DNA of 64,000 nucleotides from an uncultured Halocynthiibacter sp. GTDB lineage: Bacteria; Pseudomonadota; Alphaproteobacteria; Rhodobacterales; Rhodobacteraceae. The DNA lies in NCBI GenBank assembly GCA_947503035.1, contig CANNCD010000003.1:124001-188000 (forward strand), given 5' to 3'. The notes under the pieces were generated by a model. That model was not told the origin of the DNA, did no database searches, and was given only the letters and a program-made list of their open reading frames with translations. Numbering within the stretch: position 1 is the stretch's first letter; the number at the start of each line of letters is the position of its first letter. Shown here piece after piece: positions 8,506 through 17,526 of the stretch. Position numbers and translations under genes: made by a program.

Positions 8506-10470
8506 TCATTCTGCCGCCACTTTCTGTGAGGCAACGGGTTTGACCGATGCGTCGCACACTTGCAGGTTGGCCGAGATTTTACCCTTGCGGCCGTCCTCAT
8601 AGGTGACTTCTGTTTCGGTAAACACAGCCGGTGATCCATCATAAAGCGCATCAACGATGTCGCCGAATTTTTCGCCAACCACGGCGCGGCGGACCTTGCG
8701 TGTGCGGGTCATTTCGCCGTCATCCGCATCAAGTTCTTTGTGCAAAATAACAAAGCGGTGGATCTGACAGGATGCCAGCATTTCATCGCCAGCGACGATT
8801 TCGTTCACCTCGTTGATGTGGCTGTTGATCATTTCAAGCACGCGGGGGTGCTGTGAAATTTCTTGGTATGATGAATAGGCGATGTTGTTGCGTTCCGCCC
8901 AGTTCCCAACCGCCGTCAGATCGATATTCACAAAGGCACAACAGCGATCCCGCCCTGCCCCAAAGACCACGGCCTCAAGGATATTCGGGAAAAACTTGAG
9001 CTTATTTTCCACGTATTTGGGCGCGAACATCGCACCGTCGGCCATTTTGCCAACGTCCTTGATCCGGTCGATGATGCGCAGATGGCCTGACGTTTTGTCA
9101 ATGAAACCCGCATCCCCCGTCGCAACCCAACCTTCTGGGTCCTTGGTTGACGCGGTGCTTTCGGGATTGTTGTAATATTCAACGAAGGTACCTGGTGAAC
9201 GATAGAACACCTCGCCGCTGTCGGCGATCTTGAGTTCCACGCCGGGGCTTGGAACCCCAACCGTATCCGAGCGCACCTGCCCGTCGGGTTGTTGGGTGAT
9301 GAACACGGTGGCCTCTGTCTGGCCATAGAGTTGTTTCAGATTGATCCCAAGCGAGCGGTAAAAATCAAACAGCTCGGGGCCGATGGCCTCACCTGCGGTG
9401 TAGCCAATGCGAACACGGCTCAGCCCCAATCGGTTCTTAAGCGGACCATAGACAAGGAATTCACCCACCGTGTATTTCAAACGATCCAACAGGCCGACGG
9501 TTTCGCCATCCAAAATCTTGGGACCCACTTTTTTGGCATGGGCCATAAAGTGATGGAACATTTTGCGTTTGATCGGGCTTGCGTCTTCCATGCGGATCAT
9601 GACCTGTGTCAGGTGCGCCTCAAACACTGCGGGTGGCGCGAAAAAATAAGTCGGACCAATTTCGCGAAGGTCGGCGTGCATCGTTTCTGCGCTCTCGGGG
9701 CAGTTCACACAGAACCCGCTCCAATAGGCTTGGCCGATCGAAAAGATGAAATCCCCAACCCATGCCATCGGCAGATAGGCCAGAATTTCTTCGACCTCGG
9801 AGAGGTTATCGAAATCGGAGGAATTTTTCGCCGTCTCGATCACATTCCGGTTGGACAGAACAACGCCTTTGGGGCGGCCCGTCGTTCCCGATGTATAAAG
9901 CATCACACAGGTGTCGTCATAGGTCGCCTCGTCAATCCGAGACTGCAACAGCGTCTTGTCACCCTGTTTGCGACCGATGTCCTGAAGGTCGGCCAGTGAC
10001 GTCAGATCGGTGTGATCGTATTTGCGAAGCCCCTTGGGGTCGGCATAGACGATCTGTTGCAACATGGGCAGTTGGTCGCGCACATCCGCGATCTTGTCGA
10101 CCTGTTCCTGATCCCCAACGATTGCAAAGCGCGCGTTACAATTTTCAAGCGCATAGGCCACCTCATCTGCGGCGGCATCTTGGTACAATGGAACCGGAAC
10201 ACAGCCCGTGGATTGCACCGCAACGATTGACCAATACAACATCGGGCGGTTGCGTCCGATAATGGCGATGTGGTCACCCTTGTTTACGCCAAGGGTCAGC
10301 AATCCAAGCGCGATGGCGTCCACTTCTTTGGCCGCTTCGGACCAGGTCCAGCTTTGCCAAATCCCAAATTCTTTTTCGCGATAGGCAGCGCGTGAACCAA
10401 AGCTTGCAGCATTTCGCGCAAGCAATCGTGGCACGGACGCATGCGCGGTATTAGACGCGACAACGGTCAT
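8506..10470 (-). CDS. AMP-forming long-chain acyl-CoA synthetase family protein
   Basis: A 654-residue ANL-superfamily ligase of the FadD15/long-chain type, predicted to adenylate a carboxylic acid and transfer it to CoA. The P-loop-like motif is YTSGTTGRPKG, the A5 motif is LYGQTEA, and the ATP-binding aspartate region is GWVATGDAG; the hinge is IIDRIKD. The ATG at 10468-10470 has a GGGAGGA ribosome site six bases upstream, so the 14 residues of open frame before it are left out. It is the first gene of the Liv importer operon. Size and an insertion-rich C-terminus fit large acyl-CoA synthetases of Proteobacteria; substrate unknown. Confidence 0.9.
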   Translation of the reverse strand: MTVVASNTAHASVPRLLARNAASFGSRAAYREKEFGIWQSWTWSEAAKEVDAIALGLLTLGVNKGDHIAIIGRNRPMLYWSIVAVQSTGCVPVPLYQDAAADEVAYALENCNARFAIVGDQEQVDKIADVRDQLPMLQQIVYADPKGLRKYDHTDLTSLADLQDIGRKQGDKTLLQSRIDEATYDDTCVMLYTSGTTGRPKGVVLSNRNVIETAKNSSDFDNLSEVEEILAYLPMAWVGDFIFSIGQAYWSGFCVNCPESAETMHADLREIGPTYFFAPPAVFEAHLTQVMIRMEDASPIKRKMFHHFMAHAKKVGPKILDGETVGLLDRLKYTVGEFLVYGPLKNRLGLSRVRIGYTAGEAIGPELFDFYRSLGINLKQLYGQTEATVFITQQPDGQVRSDTVGVPSPGVELKIADSGEVFYRSPGTFVEYYNNPESTASTKDPEGWVATGDAGFIDKTSGHLRIIDRIKDVGKMADGAMFAPKYVENKLKFFPNILEAVVFGAGRDRCCAFVNIDLTAVGNWAERNNIAYSSYQEISQHPRVLEMINSHINEVNEIVAGDEMLASCQIHRFVILHKELDADDGEMTRTRKVRRAVVGEKFGDIVDALYDGSPAVFTETEVTYEDGRKGKISANLQVCDASVKPVASQKVAAE

Positions 10471-10563
10471 CTCAAAGTCCTCCCAGTGGTGGCCAGCCTC
10501 CCCGCTTGCCACCGTTGGTTAAACCATTGCATAGACCGAATTTTAAAAACATCTTCTAAATCT

Positions 10564-10586
10564 AACGAATTCCAACAAAACGAATT
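10564..10586 (+). promoter_or_regulatory. Direct repeat AACGAATT in the divergent promoter region
   Basis: The 8-mer AACGAATT occurs at 10564-10571 and again at 10579-10586, a 15-base period, in the AT-rich 156-base space between the acyl-CoA ligase and the histidine kinase. OmpR-type regulators bind direct repeats, and such a regulator is encoded next door. The period is not a clean helical turn, so this is only a candidate site. Confidence 0.3.
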
Positions 10587-10626
10587 TAGGGGGTGGAAGC
10601 CCGTAATTTGGTGCTAACGTGGGGCC

Positions 10627-12543
10627 ATGGATTACGCACAGAAAAAGCTCTTCGATATGACGCTGTCAGGTCTCAACCTGATCCAGCAGGCCATTTCTAT
10701 CTATGATGCGGACTTTAAACTGAGGGTCGCAAACCGCAGATTTCAAAAGATGTTCAACCTGCCAGATGAACTGGTTCAGGCAGGGGCAGATTTCGAGGCC
10801 ACGCTCACCTATCTTGCGGAACATGGCGAATACGGCGACATCGAAGACACCGCGGCCTTTGTCGCAGAAAAGGTCGAATTGGCGCGGGGGTTCAAACCCC
10901 ATTACGTCGAACGGACCCGCGCCAATGGCTCTTTGATTTCCATCGAAGGCAACCCTTTGGACCAAGGGGGCTGGATTTCGGTGTACACGGATATCACCGA
11001 TGTAAAACGGGAACAGAAATTCATCCGGTCCCACGCCGAGAGCCTGTCCGAGGAACTTATTAAACGGTCGGAAACCCTTGCGCAGACCAACCGAGAACTT
11101 CAGGCGACGGTGACGGCCCTTGAGGCGGCCAAGGCCGAGCTCACTGCGAGTCGCGAAGAAATTCAGTTGCTCAATGAGATGATGCCCGCCCATATCGCCC
11201 ACGTGGATGCGAGCGGGTTTTACACCCATTCAAACGGGAAACTTCACACGATTTTGCCGCGCGCCGGCGCGCAGATCACCGGCCGCGCGTTTAACGAAAC
11301 ACTTGGCCCCGATATCTGGGCCCAAGTCGAGCCGCGCTTTAAAAGCGTCATGGCAGGCAGCAGTTCCACATCCGAGTTGTATGACGAGACCTCGGGCCGA
11401 CATATTCGGCTGGCGATGACGCCGGACACGGTCAAAGGACAAGTGGAGGGGTGTTATATCCTGTCGATGGACATCACCGAAGAAGTCTCGGCGCGCACCG
11501 CCCTTGCCCATGCGCGGCGCCGCCAATTGGCGTCACAATTGACCAGCGGCATGGCCCATGATTTTTCCAACTTGTTGACGATCATCATGGGGCAACAGGC
11601 CAAACTGGATGCATTCGCGTCCCAAAATCCCGACCTCATTGAGATCAGCCAGACCATCAAATCCGCCGCCAAACGAGGTGCGGATTTGGTCGACAGTCTT
11701 AGTCAGGTCGAAAGCCCAAGGACGCTTGATCCCATTGTGGTGAATGTGAGCGAGTTCCTCGCCAACTTTGAACGTTTGGCACAGGCCGCCGTTCCCGAGG
11801 GCATCGACCTTTCGATTGTCTCTCATCTTGTCGATGAGCGGCTGGTTTTTGACCCTGGTTTTGCGCAGGACGCCATGTTGAACTTGGTCCTGAACGCGTC
11901 CGAGGCGATGCAAGGTTCGGGCGCGGTCACCATCACATTGACCTGCCAGCATGGCCAAGTTTTGGATATTTCCGTCGTCGACCAAGGCCCCGGATTTTCG
12001 CCTGATGCCCTGAAAAATGCGCTGGCGCCGTTCTATACAACCAAGAAAAACAAGATCGGCTGTGGGCTTGGGCTCTCGGCGGCGTTTGATTTTGCCAAAT
12101 CCTGTGGTGGGACGCTCCGGATTGGAAATCACGCCGGTTGTGGCGCCTTTGTTGATTTGAAAATCCCATATCAGCCAGCCAAGACCAAGCAACCCGGTCT
12201 CGTTTTGCTGGTCGATGACGATGATGATGTGCGGGCGACTGTGCGGTCCTATCTGCGACAGGTCGGGCACGCCGTGATCGAAGCGGTGTCGGTCGCAGAG
12301 GCGGCCACTCTGATGGATATCAAGGGCCTCACCCATATCGTGAGCGACTTGGATCTTGGGCAATCGCAAACGGGATTAGATGTCGTAAACATCGCCCCCG
12401 ATGATATACCCATCCTAATTATCACCGGTTTGCCCAAATCCGCCCCCCTACGCCAAAACGCCGAGGCCAGTCACCACGTGTTAAGCAAACCCTTTTTATT
12501 GGAAGACCTCGAGGACAGCTTGTCCAAGGTCGAAATGCTATGA
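10627..12543 (+). CDS. Soluble PAS-containing hybrid sensor histidine kinase
   Basis: A 638-residue kinase without any transmembrane segment, so it should sense a cytoplasmic signal. A PAS-type domain covers about residues 15-125, a coiled coil about 130-185, and a second PAS-like domain about 185-290. The phosphoacceptor His is H311 (GMAHDFSNLL). The ATPase domain shows the N box LNLVLNASEAM, DQGPGF and GCGLGLS. A C-terminal receiver domain (about 525-636) has the acidic cluster VDDDDDV, a phospho-Asp in SDLDLG and the Lys in LSKPF. The gene overlaps the next by four bases (ATGA). It is divergent from the importer/CoA-ligase operon, its likely target; a CoA thioester or the imported acid could be the ligand (inference). 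Confidence 0.88.
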   Translation: MDYAQKKLFDMTLSGLNLIQQAISIYDADFKLRVANRRFQKMFNLPDELVQAGADFEATLTYLAEHGEYGDIEDTAAFVAEKVELARGFKPHYVERTRANGSLISIEGNPLDQGGWISVYTDITDVKREQKFIRSHAESLSEELIKRSETLAQTNRELQATVTALEAAKAELTASREEIQLLNEMMPAHIAHVDASGFYTHSNGKLHTILPRAGAQITGRAFNETLGPDIWAQVEPRFKSVMAGSSSTSELYDETSGRHIRLAMTPDTVKGQVEGCYILSMDITEEVSARTALAHARRRQLASQLTSGMAHDFSNLLTIIMGQQAKLDAFASQNPDLIEISQTIKSAAKRGADLVDSLSQVESPRTLDPIVVNVSEFLANFERLAQAAVPEGIDLSIVSHLVDERLVFDPGFAQDAMLNLVLNASEAMQGSGAVTITLTCQHGQVLDISVVDQGPGFSPDALKNALAPFYTTKKNKIGCGLGLSAAFDFAKSCGGTLRIGNHAGCGAFVDLKIPYQPAKTKQPGLVLLVDDDDDVRATVRSYLRQVGHAVIEAVSVAEAATLMDIKGLTHIVSDLDLGQSQTGLDVVNIAPDDIPILIITGLPKSAPLRQNAEASHHVLSKPFLLEDLEDSLSKVEML

Positions 12544-13244
12544 CGTCACAAGACCATATCGCAATCGTCGAGGATTCGGTTGAGGTTCTGAAATTGTTGT
12601 CGGACGCCTTGGTCGCCGCGGGCTATGCCGTGAGCACCTATGGGCGTGCCATCGAATTTGAGGCGTCACTGGCGGTCGGCGTGCCCAGTTTGTGCATCAT
12701 CGATTTGGGGTTACCTGACAAAGACGGGCTTGGGCTTGTGTCGCATCTTGCGAATGAAACGGATGCCTCCATTTTGGTGGTTTCTGGTCGCGGTGCGCTG
12801 GATGATCGTATTGTCGGGCTTGAACTTGGGGCGGACGATTATCTTGCGAAACCGTTCGAAGTCAGCGAAGTCGTCGCCCGTGTTCGCGCGTTGATGCGAC
12901 GACGCGCCCCCGCGCCCGCATCTGTAGAAGCCAAGTCGGAACACATCTTTGCGGGCTGGACGGCGAATCTGACCGAATTTACGCTGACCCACAAAGACGG
13001 CGTGTCCAAGCGCCTTTCGGCCAGCGAAGCGGCGCTTTTGGCCGTTTTTATCAGCCATGCAAACCAGTTGATCACGCGCGAACAGATACAAATCGCGCTG
13101 GATGATCGAAGCGACAGCCTTTCGTTTGATCGCGCCATCGACGTGCGGATTTCGCGGCTGCGCTCGAAACTGGATGATACAACGCGCAACCCAAAGATCA
13201 TCAAAACGATCTATGGGGCGGGTTATATTTTTATCTCTGACTGA
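12540..13244 (+). CDS. OmpR-family response regulator
   Basis: A 234-residue two-domain response regulator. The receiver domain (about 1-120) has acidic residues in VEDSVE, the phospho-Asp in IIDLGLPDKDG and the Lys in AKPFE. The C-terminal winged helix (about 135-234) ends with the hallmark KTIYGAGYIF. Its ATG overlaps the kinase stop as ATGA, so the pair is translationally coupled. Its stop (13242-13244) directly abuts the stop of the convergent lrp gene with no space for a terminator. It probably regulates the divergent operon ending at position 1. Confidence 0.93.
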   Translation: MTSQDHIAIVEDSVEVLKLLSDALVAAGYAVSTYGRAIEFEASLAVGVPSLCIIDLGLPDKDGLGLVSHLANETDASILVVSGRGALDDRIVGLELGADDYLAKPFEVSEVVARVRALMRRRAPAPASVEAKSEHIFAGWTANLTEFTLTHKDGVSKRLSASEAALLAVFISHANQLITREQIQIALDDRSDSLSFDRAIDVRISRLRSKLDDTTRNPKIIKTIYGAGYIFISD

Positions 13245-13706
13245 TCAAATCGGCAGGGCGTTGGTCTTTTTGACCACATCCAAAACAACGGAGCTTTCTA
13301 TCTCGCGCACCCCAGCAAGCGAGGCCAGTTTGTTGTGTAACAGAGATTGATAATGGTCGATGTCGCGCACTACGATATGGAGGTCAAAATCAAACGCGCC
13401 CATCAAAAGCACGGCATATTGGATTTCGGGGATCAGGGTAATTTCATGCCGAAAGGCAACAAGCGCCTCTTTGTCATGTTTGTCGAGTTTGACGCGCGCC
13501 ACCACAACGGCCTGAAATCCGAGTTTGCGACGATCAAGCTCAATATTCTTGCCGCGCAGAATGCCGGTCTCTTGCAATCGTGCGATCCGGCGCGAGCATG
13601 GCGATTGCGACAGGCCAACGCGCGCCGCCACATCTGAGACAGACAAGTTGCCATCCGTTTGCATGACTCGCAGGATTCTTAGATCGGTATCATCGAAATC
13701 GTGCAT
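13245..13706 (-). CDS. Lrp/AsnC-family regulator (BkdR-like)
   Basis: A 153-residue feast/famine regulator. The N-terminal helix-turn-helix (SVSDVAARVGLSQSPCSRRIARLQ) is followed by the RAM ligand-binding domain (about residues 70-150). It is divergent from the branched-chain 2-oxoacid dehydrogenase operon. In Pseudomonas the homologous position is held by BkdR, an Lrp-type activator that responds to branched-chain amino acids, so the same role is likely here (inference). A long inverted repeat spans its start codon (13698-13751). Confidence 0.88.
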   Translation of the reverse strand: MHDFDDTDLRILRVMQTDGNLSVSDVAARVGLSQSPCSRRIARLQETGILRGKNIELDRRKLGFQAVVVARVKLDKHDKEALVAFRHEITLIPEIQYAVLLMGAFDFDLHIVVRDIDHYQSLLHNKLASLAGVREIESSVVLDVVKKTNALPI

Positions 13707-13751
13707 GAATTAGTCTCACTTTTGCGAAAATGGGGGTCACTCATGCACGAT
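13698..13751 (-). repeat. 11-bp perfect inverted repeat across the lrp start codon
   Basis: ATCGTGCATGA (13698-13708) is exactly repeated in inverted form as TCATGCACGAT (13741-13751), 32 bases apart. The proximal arm contains the ATG of the lrp gene, the distal arm lies in its leader. It could be a pair of Lrp half-operators for autoregulation, or an mRNA hairpin masking the start codon. Confidence 0.5.
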
Positions 13752-14036
13752 ACCGTAATTTCCGCTCGCATTAAAGGTAAATTGTGCTGACCAAATGTGC
13801 CACCTTTGAAGACGGAGCAGGAGGAAACGACGGGGGGAATTGTGTTGCCTGGCACAGAGCGGACGCCAATGGAGGACTGTGGCGGCCCCTTTTTCTGGCG
13901 GTGACATCGTAGGGCCACGCGCGGGGTTAAAGGGCGCGCGATACCTATGCCAACCCCTCGGTCGCTGACCTCGTGACGCATATTGCAAACACCGCGATGC
14001 CGTTCGTTTGAACGCAGCAACAGGGATGAGGGTCTC
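13707..14036. promoter_or_regulatory. Divergent intergenic region lrp / bkd operon
   Basis: These 330 bases carry no convincing gene. They must hold the lrp promoter and the bkd promoter. Besides the distal arm of the inverted repeat, I see an AT-rich segment near 13769-13790 that could be an Lrp site, and a GAGGG ribosome site before the E1-alpha start. I did not find clear -35/-10 boxes. Confidence 0.55.
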
Positions 14037-15272
14037 ATGAAAAAGACAGCTAAGCTTCACTTTCCACAGCCGCCAGCGCGGCCGGATGAAACACCGGATT
14101 TTTCCGCCCACGATATCGGCGTGGCCGGTGCCATCGGCGTGCCGCCCCTTGATATTCAGGCCAAAGACGCGCGCGAATATGCCAATGGTTTGATCCGTGT
14201 GATGGATGACGACGGCAATGCCGTGGGGCCGTGGGCCGATCTGATCAAGGGTCGAGACGCCAGCACCCTGCGACAGGGGTTGCGCGATATGCTTCGCATG
14301 CGGGCCATCGACAAACGGATGCTGAACGCCCAGCGACAGGGCAAAACGTCGTTCTATCTGCAATGCACCGGCGAAGAGGCCATCGGTTGCGCCTTTCAAC
14401 GTCAGTTGCAAACCGGCGATATGAATTTCCCGACCTACCGCCAACAGACGTTGTTGGTGGCGGCTGACTATCCGCTCGAACCGCTGTTCGGTCAGCTCTA
14501 TTCCAACAGCTATGATCCGATGCAGGGCAAGCAGCTCCCTATTATGCACAGCTCGCGCAAACATGGGTTTTTCACGATCTCGGGGAACTTGGGCACGCAG
14601 TATATTCAGGCGGTCGGCTGGGCGATGGCAAATGCCCTGACGGGGGACGGGAATATCGCGGCGGGCTGGATTGGCGATGGGGCCACCGCATCGAATGATT
14701 TTCATTCGGCGATGCTTTGTGCGTCGGTATATCAGCCACCCGTCATTCTGAATATCGTCAACAATCAATGGGCGATTTCGACCTATACGGGTGTGGCCAG
14801 CGGCAAATCGCGGACCTATGCGGCGCGGGCGCGGGGCTATGGTATTCCGGCGTTGCGGGTCGACGGGAACGATTACCTTGCGGTGGCGGCTGTGTCGACT
14901 TGGGCGATCCAGCGCGCGCGCGAAGGTTTCGGCCCTGTGGCGATTGAATGGTTTACCTATCGCGCTGCGGCCCATTCCACATCGGATGATCCGTCGGCCT
15001 ATCGCCCCAAGAATGAAGCCGCGGCGTGGCCGCTTGGGGACCCGATTGAGCGGCTTAAGACTCATCTTATCAGCCTCGGCGAATGGTCCCAAGAACGCCA
15101 CACACAGGCCGAAGCCGAAGCCTTGGACGAAGTCACAGCCGTGCAAAAAACAGTCGAAAGCGCAGGCACGCTTGTGAACCCAGGTCCCACGTCACCTGCG
15201 ACAATGTTCGACGGGGTCTATGCCGAAATGCCGCCGCATCTGCGCCGCCAACGCCAAGAAATGGGGGTGTGA
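14037..15272 (+). CDS. bkdA1: Branched-chain 2-oxoacid dehydrogenase E1 component, alpha subunit
   Basis: A 411-residue thiamine-diphosphate-dependent E1-alpha subunit. With E1-beta it decarboxylates the 2-oxoacids of Leu, Ile and Val and acylates the lipoyl group of E2. The ThDP motif runs from GDGATASNDF to the NNQWAIST segment. The TYRAAAHSTSDDPSAYR stretch is the conserved region around the regulatory serines of the eukaryotic enzyme. An extended N-terminus with PPLDIQAKDAREYA is typical of the bacterial BkdA1 rather than pyruvate dehydrogenase. I chose the ATG at 14037; an in-frame TTG at 13983 has no ribosome site. First gene of a four-gene operon. Confidence 0.95.
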   Translation: MKKTAKLHFPQPPARPDETPDFSAHDIGVAGAIGVPPLDIQAKDAREYANGLIRVMDDDGNAVGPWADLIKGRDASTLRQGLRDMLRMRAIDKRMLNAQRQGKTSFYLQCTGEEAIGCAFQRQLQTGDMNFPTYRQQTLLVAADYPLEPLFGQLYSNSYDPMQGKQLPIMHSSRKHGFFTISGNLGTQYIQAVGWAMANALTGDGNIAAGWIGDGATASNDFHSAMLCASVYQPPVILNIVNNQWAISTYTGVASGKSRTYAARARGYGIPALRVDGNDYLAVAAVSTWAIQRAREGFGPVAIEWFTYRAAAHSTSDDPSAYRPKNEAAAWPLGDPIERLKTHLISLGEWSQERHTQAEAEALDEVTAVQKTVESAGTLVNPGPTSPATMFDGVYAEMPPHLRRQRQEMGV

Positions 15273-15273
15273 T

Positions 15274-16287
15274 ATGCCGACAATGACCATGATCGAAGCC
15301 CTACGTGATGCAATGGATGTTAAGCTCACTCAGGACCCATCCGTTGTCGTTTTCGGCGAGGATGTTGGGTATTTCGGCGGTGTGTTCCGCTGTACCGCGG
15401 GCCTTCAGGAGAAACACGGGCAAACGCGCGTTTTCGATACCCCGATTAATGAAAGCGCGATTGCGGGGATGGCGATTGGCATGGCGGCACATGGGATGCG
15501 TCCCTGCGTCGAGGTGCAATTCGCCGACTATGTGTTCCCCGCCTATGATCAGCTGACCCAAGAGGCGTCGCGCATTCGCTATCGTTCAAACGGGCAATTC
15601 ACCTGTCCCATGGTGGTGCGTATGCCGACGGGCGGCGGTATCTTTGGCGGCCAAACCCACAGTCAAAGCCCCGAGGCGGTGTTCACCCATGTGTCGGGTC
15701 TGAAAACGGTGATCCCGTCGACGCCCTATGACGCCAAGGGGTTGCTTATTGCCGCGATTGAGGACCCCGATCCCGTGATATTCCTTGAACCAAAGCGGCT
15801 CTATAACGGGCCGTTTGATGGCAATCACAAGGGTAAATCCGTGGGCTGGGGGTCCCACCCTGCGGGGCAGGTTCCCGAGGGGCATTATGTCGTTCCGATT
15901 GGCAAGGCCGATGTCCGCCGCGAGGGGCATGACCTGACGATCCTTGCCTATGGCACCATGGTTTACGTCGCCGAAGCCGCCGTTGCACAGGCCGGAATTG
16001 ACGCCGAAATCATCGACCTTCGCAGCCTCGTGCCGCTGGACCTTGAGACAATCCAAGCCTCGGTTGAAAAGACGGGTCGCTGTGTTGTGGTTCACGAGGC
16101 GACCCGCACCAGCGGCTTTGGGGCCGAACTGATTTCCGAGGTGCAAGAGGCCTGTTTTTGGCATCTCCAAAGCCCAATCCAACGTGTGACGGGCTGGGAT
16201 GCGCCCTATCCGCATGCGACGGAGTGGGACTATTTTCCGGGGCCAGATCGCCTTGCGCGCGCCCTGATCAAAGCGATGGAGGACTAG
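15274..16287 (+). CDS. bkdA2: Branched-chain 2-oxoacid dehydrogenase E1 component, beta subunit
   Basis: A 337-residue E1-beta subunit. Hallmarks are the N-terminal MIEALRDAMD helix, FGEDVGYFGGVFR, the PINESAIAGMAIGMA cofactor-proximal segment, and the C-terminal IDLRSLVPLD and HEATRTSGFGAE motifs. The ATG is one base past the E1-alpha stop, which argues for coupled translation, and the stop is immediately followed by the E2 start. Together with E1-alpha it forms the heterotetrameric decarboxylase of the complex. Confidence 0.96.
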   Translation: MPTMTMIEALRDAMDVKLTQDPSVVVFGEDVGYFGGVFRCTAGLQEKHGQTRVFDTPINESAIAGMAIGMAAHGMRPCVEVQFADYVFPAYDQLTQEASRIRYRSNGQFTCPMVVRMPTGGGIFGGQTHSQSPEAVFTHVSGLKTVIPSTPYDAKGLLIAAIEDPDPVIFLEPKRLYNGPFDGNHKGKSVGWGSHPAGQVPEGHYVVPIGKADVRREGHDLTILAYGTMVYVAEAAVAQAGIDAEIIDLRSLVPLDLETIQASVEKTGRCVVVHEATRTSGFGAELISEVQEACFWHLQSPIQRVTGWDAPYPHATEWDYFPGPDRLARALIKAMED

Positions 16288-17526
16288 ATGAACACTCTAC
16301 CCATTAAGCTGCCCGATGTGGGCGAAGGTGTCACCGAGGCCGAGCTGGTCGAATGGCATGTTGAGGTCGGCGATCTGGTCCGCGAAGACGACGTGATCGC
16401 CGCCGTGATGACCGACAAGGCGACCGTGGAAATCCCGTCGCTTTATGATGGTAAAATCATCGCGCGGACAGGCGAAGTCGGGAGTGTTTTGGCGATTGGC
16501 AGCGATCTTGTGTTGATCGAAACCGATGCCGATGGCCCCGCCGCCGCTCCGCCAGACCCCGTTGAAGAGGTCACGCCGGACCCCGTTGTTGTGGCCCCCG
16601 CACCGCCCAAGGCCCCTGCCCCCGTGGCGCATGGCACCGCCCGTCCGCCACGTCCCGAAAATGCGCCGGTGCTTGCCTCGCCTGCGATCCGTGCGCGCTC
16701 GAGGCAAGCAGGGTTGGATCTGCGTCAGGTCACCGGAACGGGTCCTGCGGGGCGCATTACCCCCGCAGATTTGGACGCCGTGTTTGAACGTGGGCCGGCA
16801 CCCGTCGCCACGAAACCTGCCAAACGTGTGGGCAGCGAACAGATCAAGGTCGTCGGCATGCGTCGCAAGATTGCCGAACGCATGGCGCTGGCCAACGCGC
16901 GCATTCCCCATATCACGGTGGTCGAAGAGGTGGACGTCACCGCCCTTGAGGATCTACGCGGTCAGCTTAATAAAACCCGCGGGGATCAGCCCAAACTGAC
17001 CCTGCTTCCGATCCTTGCGGCGGCGCTATGCAAGGCGGTCGTGGATCACCCCGAAATGAACGCACATTTTGACGACGACGCGGGGTTTATTACACGTCAC
17101 GCGCCGGTGCACATCGGTATTGCGACGATGACGGACGCGGGCCTTACCGTTCCTGTCCTGAAACATGCCGAGGCGTTGGGGCTGTTCCAATCGGCGACTG
17201 AAATCGCGCGACTGGCCGAGGCCGCCCGCACCAGCAAAGCCACCCGCGATGAAATGAGCGGGTCCACCATCACCATCACATCGCTGGGGCCCCTTGGGGC
17301 CATTGCCACTACGCCGATCATCAACCACCCCGAAGTCGCCATTCTTGGGGTTAACAAAATGGCCATTCGCCCGCATTGGGACGGCCAACAGTTTGTACCA
17401 CGCAAAATGATGAACCTCTCGGCCAGCTTTGACCACAGGGTCATCGACGGCTGGGACGCGGCGGTGTTCGTGCAGAAATTAAAAACCTTGCTGGAGACTC
17501 CGGCGCTTATCTTTGTGGAGGCATGA
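16288..17526 (+). CDS. bkdB: Branched-chain 2-oxoacid dehydrogenase E2 (dihydrolipoyl acyltransferase)
   Basis: A 412-residue E2 core protein that transfers the acyl group from lipoate to CoA. The lipoyl domain (about 1-78) has the modified Lys in MTDKATVEIPS. A Pro/Ala-rich linker (about 85-125) leads to the peripheral-subunit-binding domain (ASPAIRARSRQAGLDL..GRITPADLD, about 130-168). The catalytic domain ends with the SFDHRVIDGWDAA active-site motif. Only one lipoyl domain is present. The start follows directly on the E1-beta stop, and the stop overlaps the E3 start (ATGA). Confidence 0.95.
   Translation: MNTLPIKLPDVGEGVTEAELVEWHVEVGDLVREDDVIAAVMTDKATVEIPSLYDGKIIARTGEVGSVLAIGSDLVLIETDADGPAAAPPDPVEEVTPDPVVVAPAPPKAPAPVAHGTARPPRPENAPVLASPAIRARSRQAGLDLRQVTGTGPAGRITPADLDAVFERGPAPVATKPAKRVGSEQIKVVGMRRKIAERMALANARIPHITVVEEVDVTALEDLRGQLNKTRGDQPKLTLLPILAAALCKAVVDHPEMNAHFDDDAGFITRHAPVHIGIATMTDAGLTVPVLKHAEALGLFQSATEIARLAEAARTSKATRDEMSGSTITITSLGPLGAIATTPIINHPEVAILGVNKMAIRPHWDGQQFVPRKMMNLSASFDHRVIDGWDAAVFVQKLKTLLETPALIFVEA

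Noticed and set aside
13679-14038. A 119-codon minus-strand frame in the lrp/bkd spacer
   Set aside because: It overlaps the lrp start in another frame and lacks any domain; the space is better explained as a divergent promoter region.
13737-15146. A 469-codon minus-strand frame
   Set aside because: It lies opposite the E1-alpha gene, which has full catalytic motifs; the translated product is low in hydrophobic order and has no known features.
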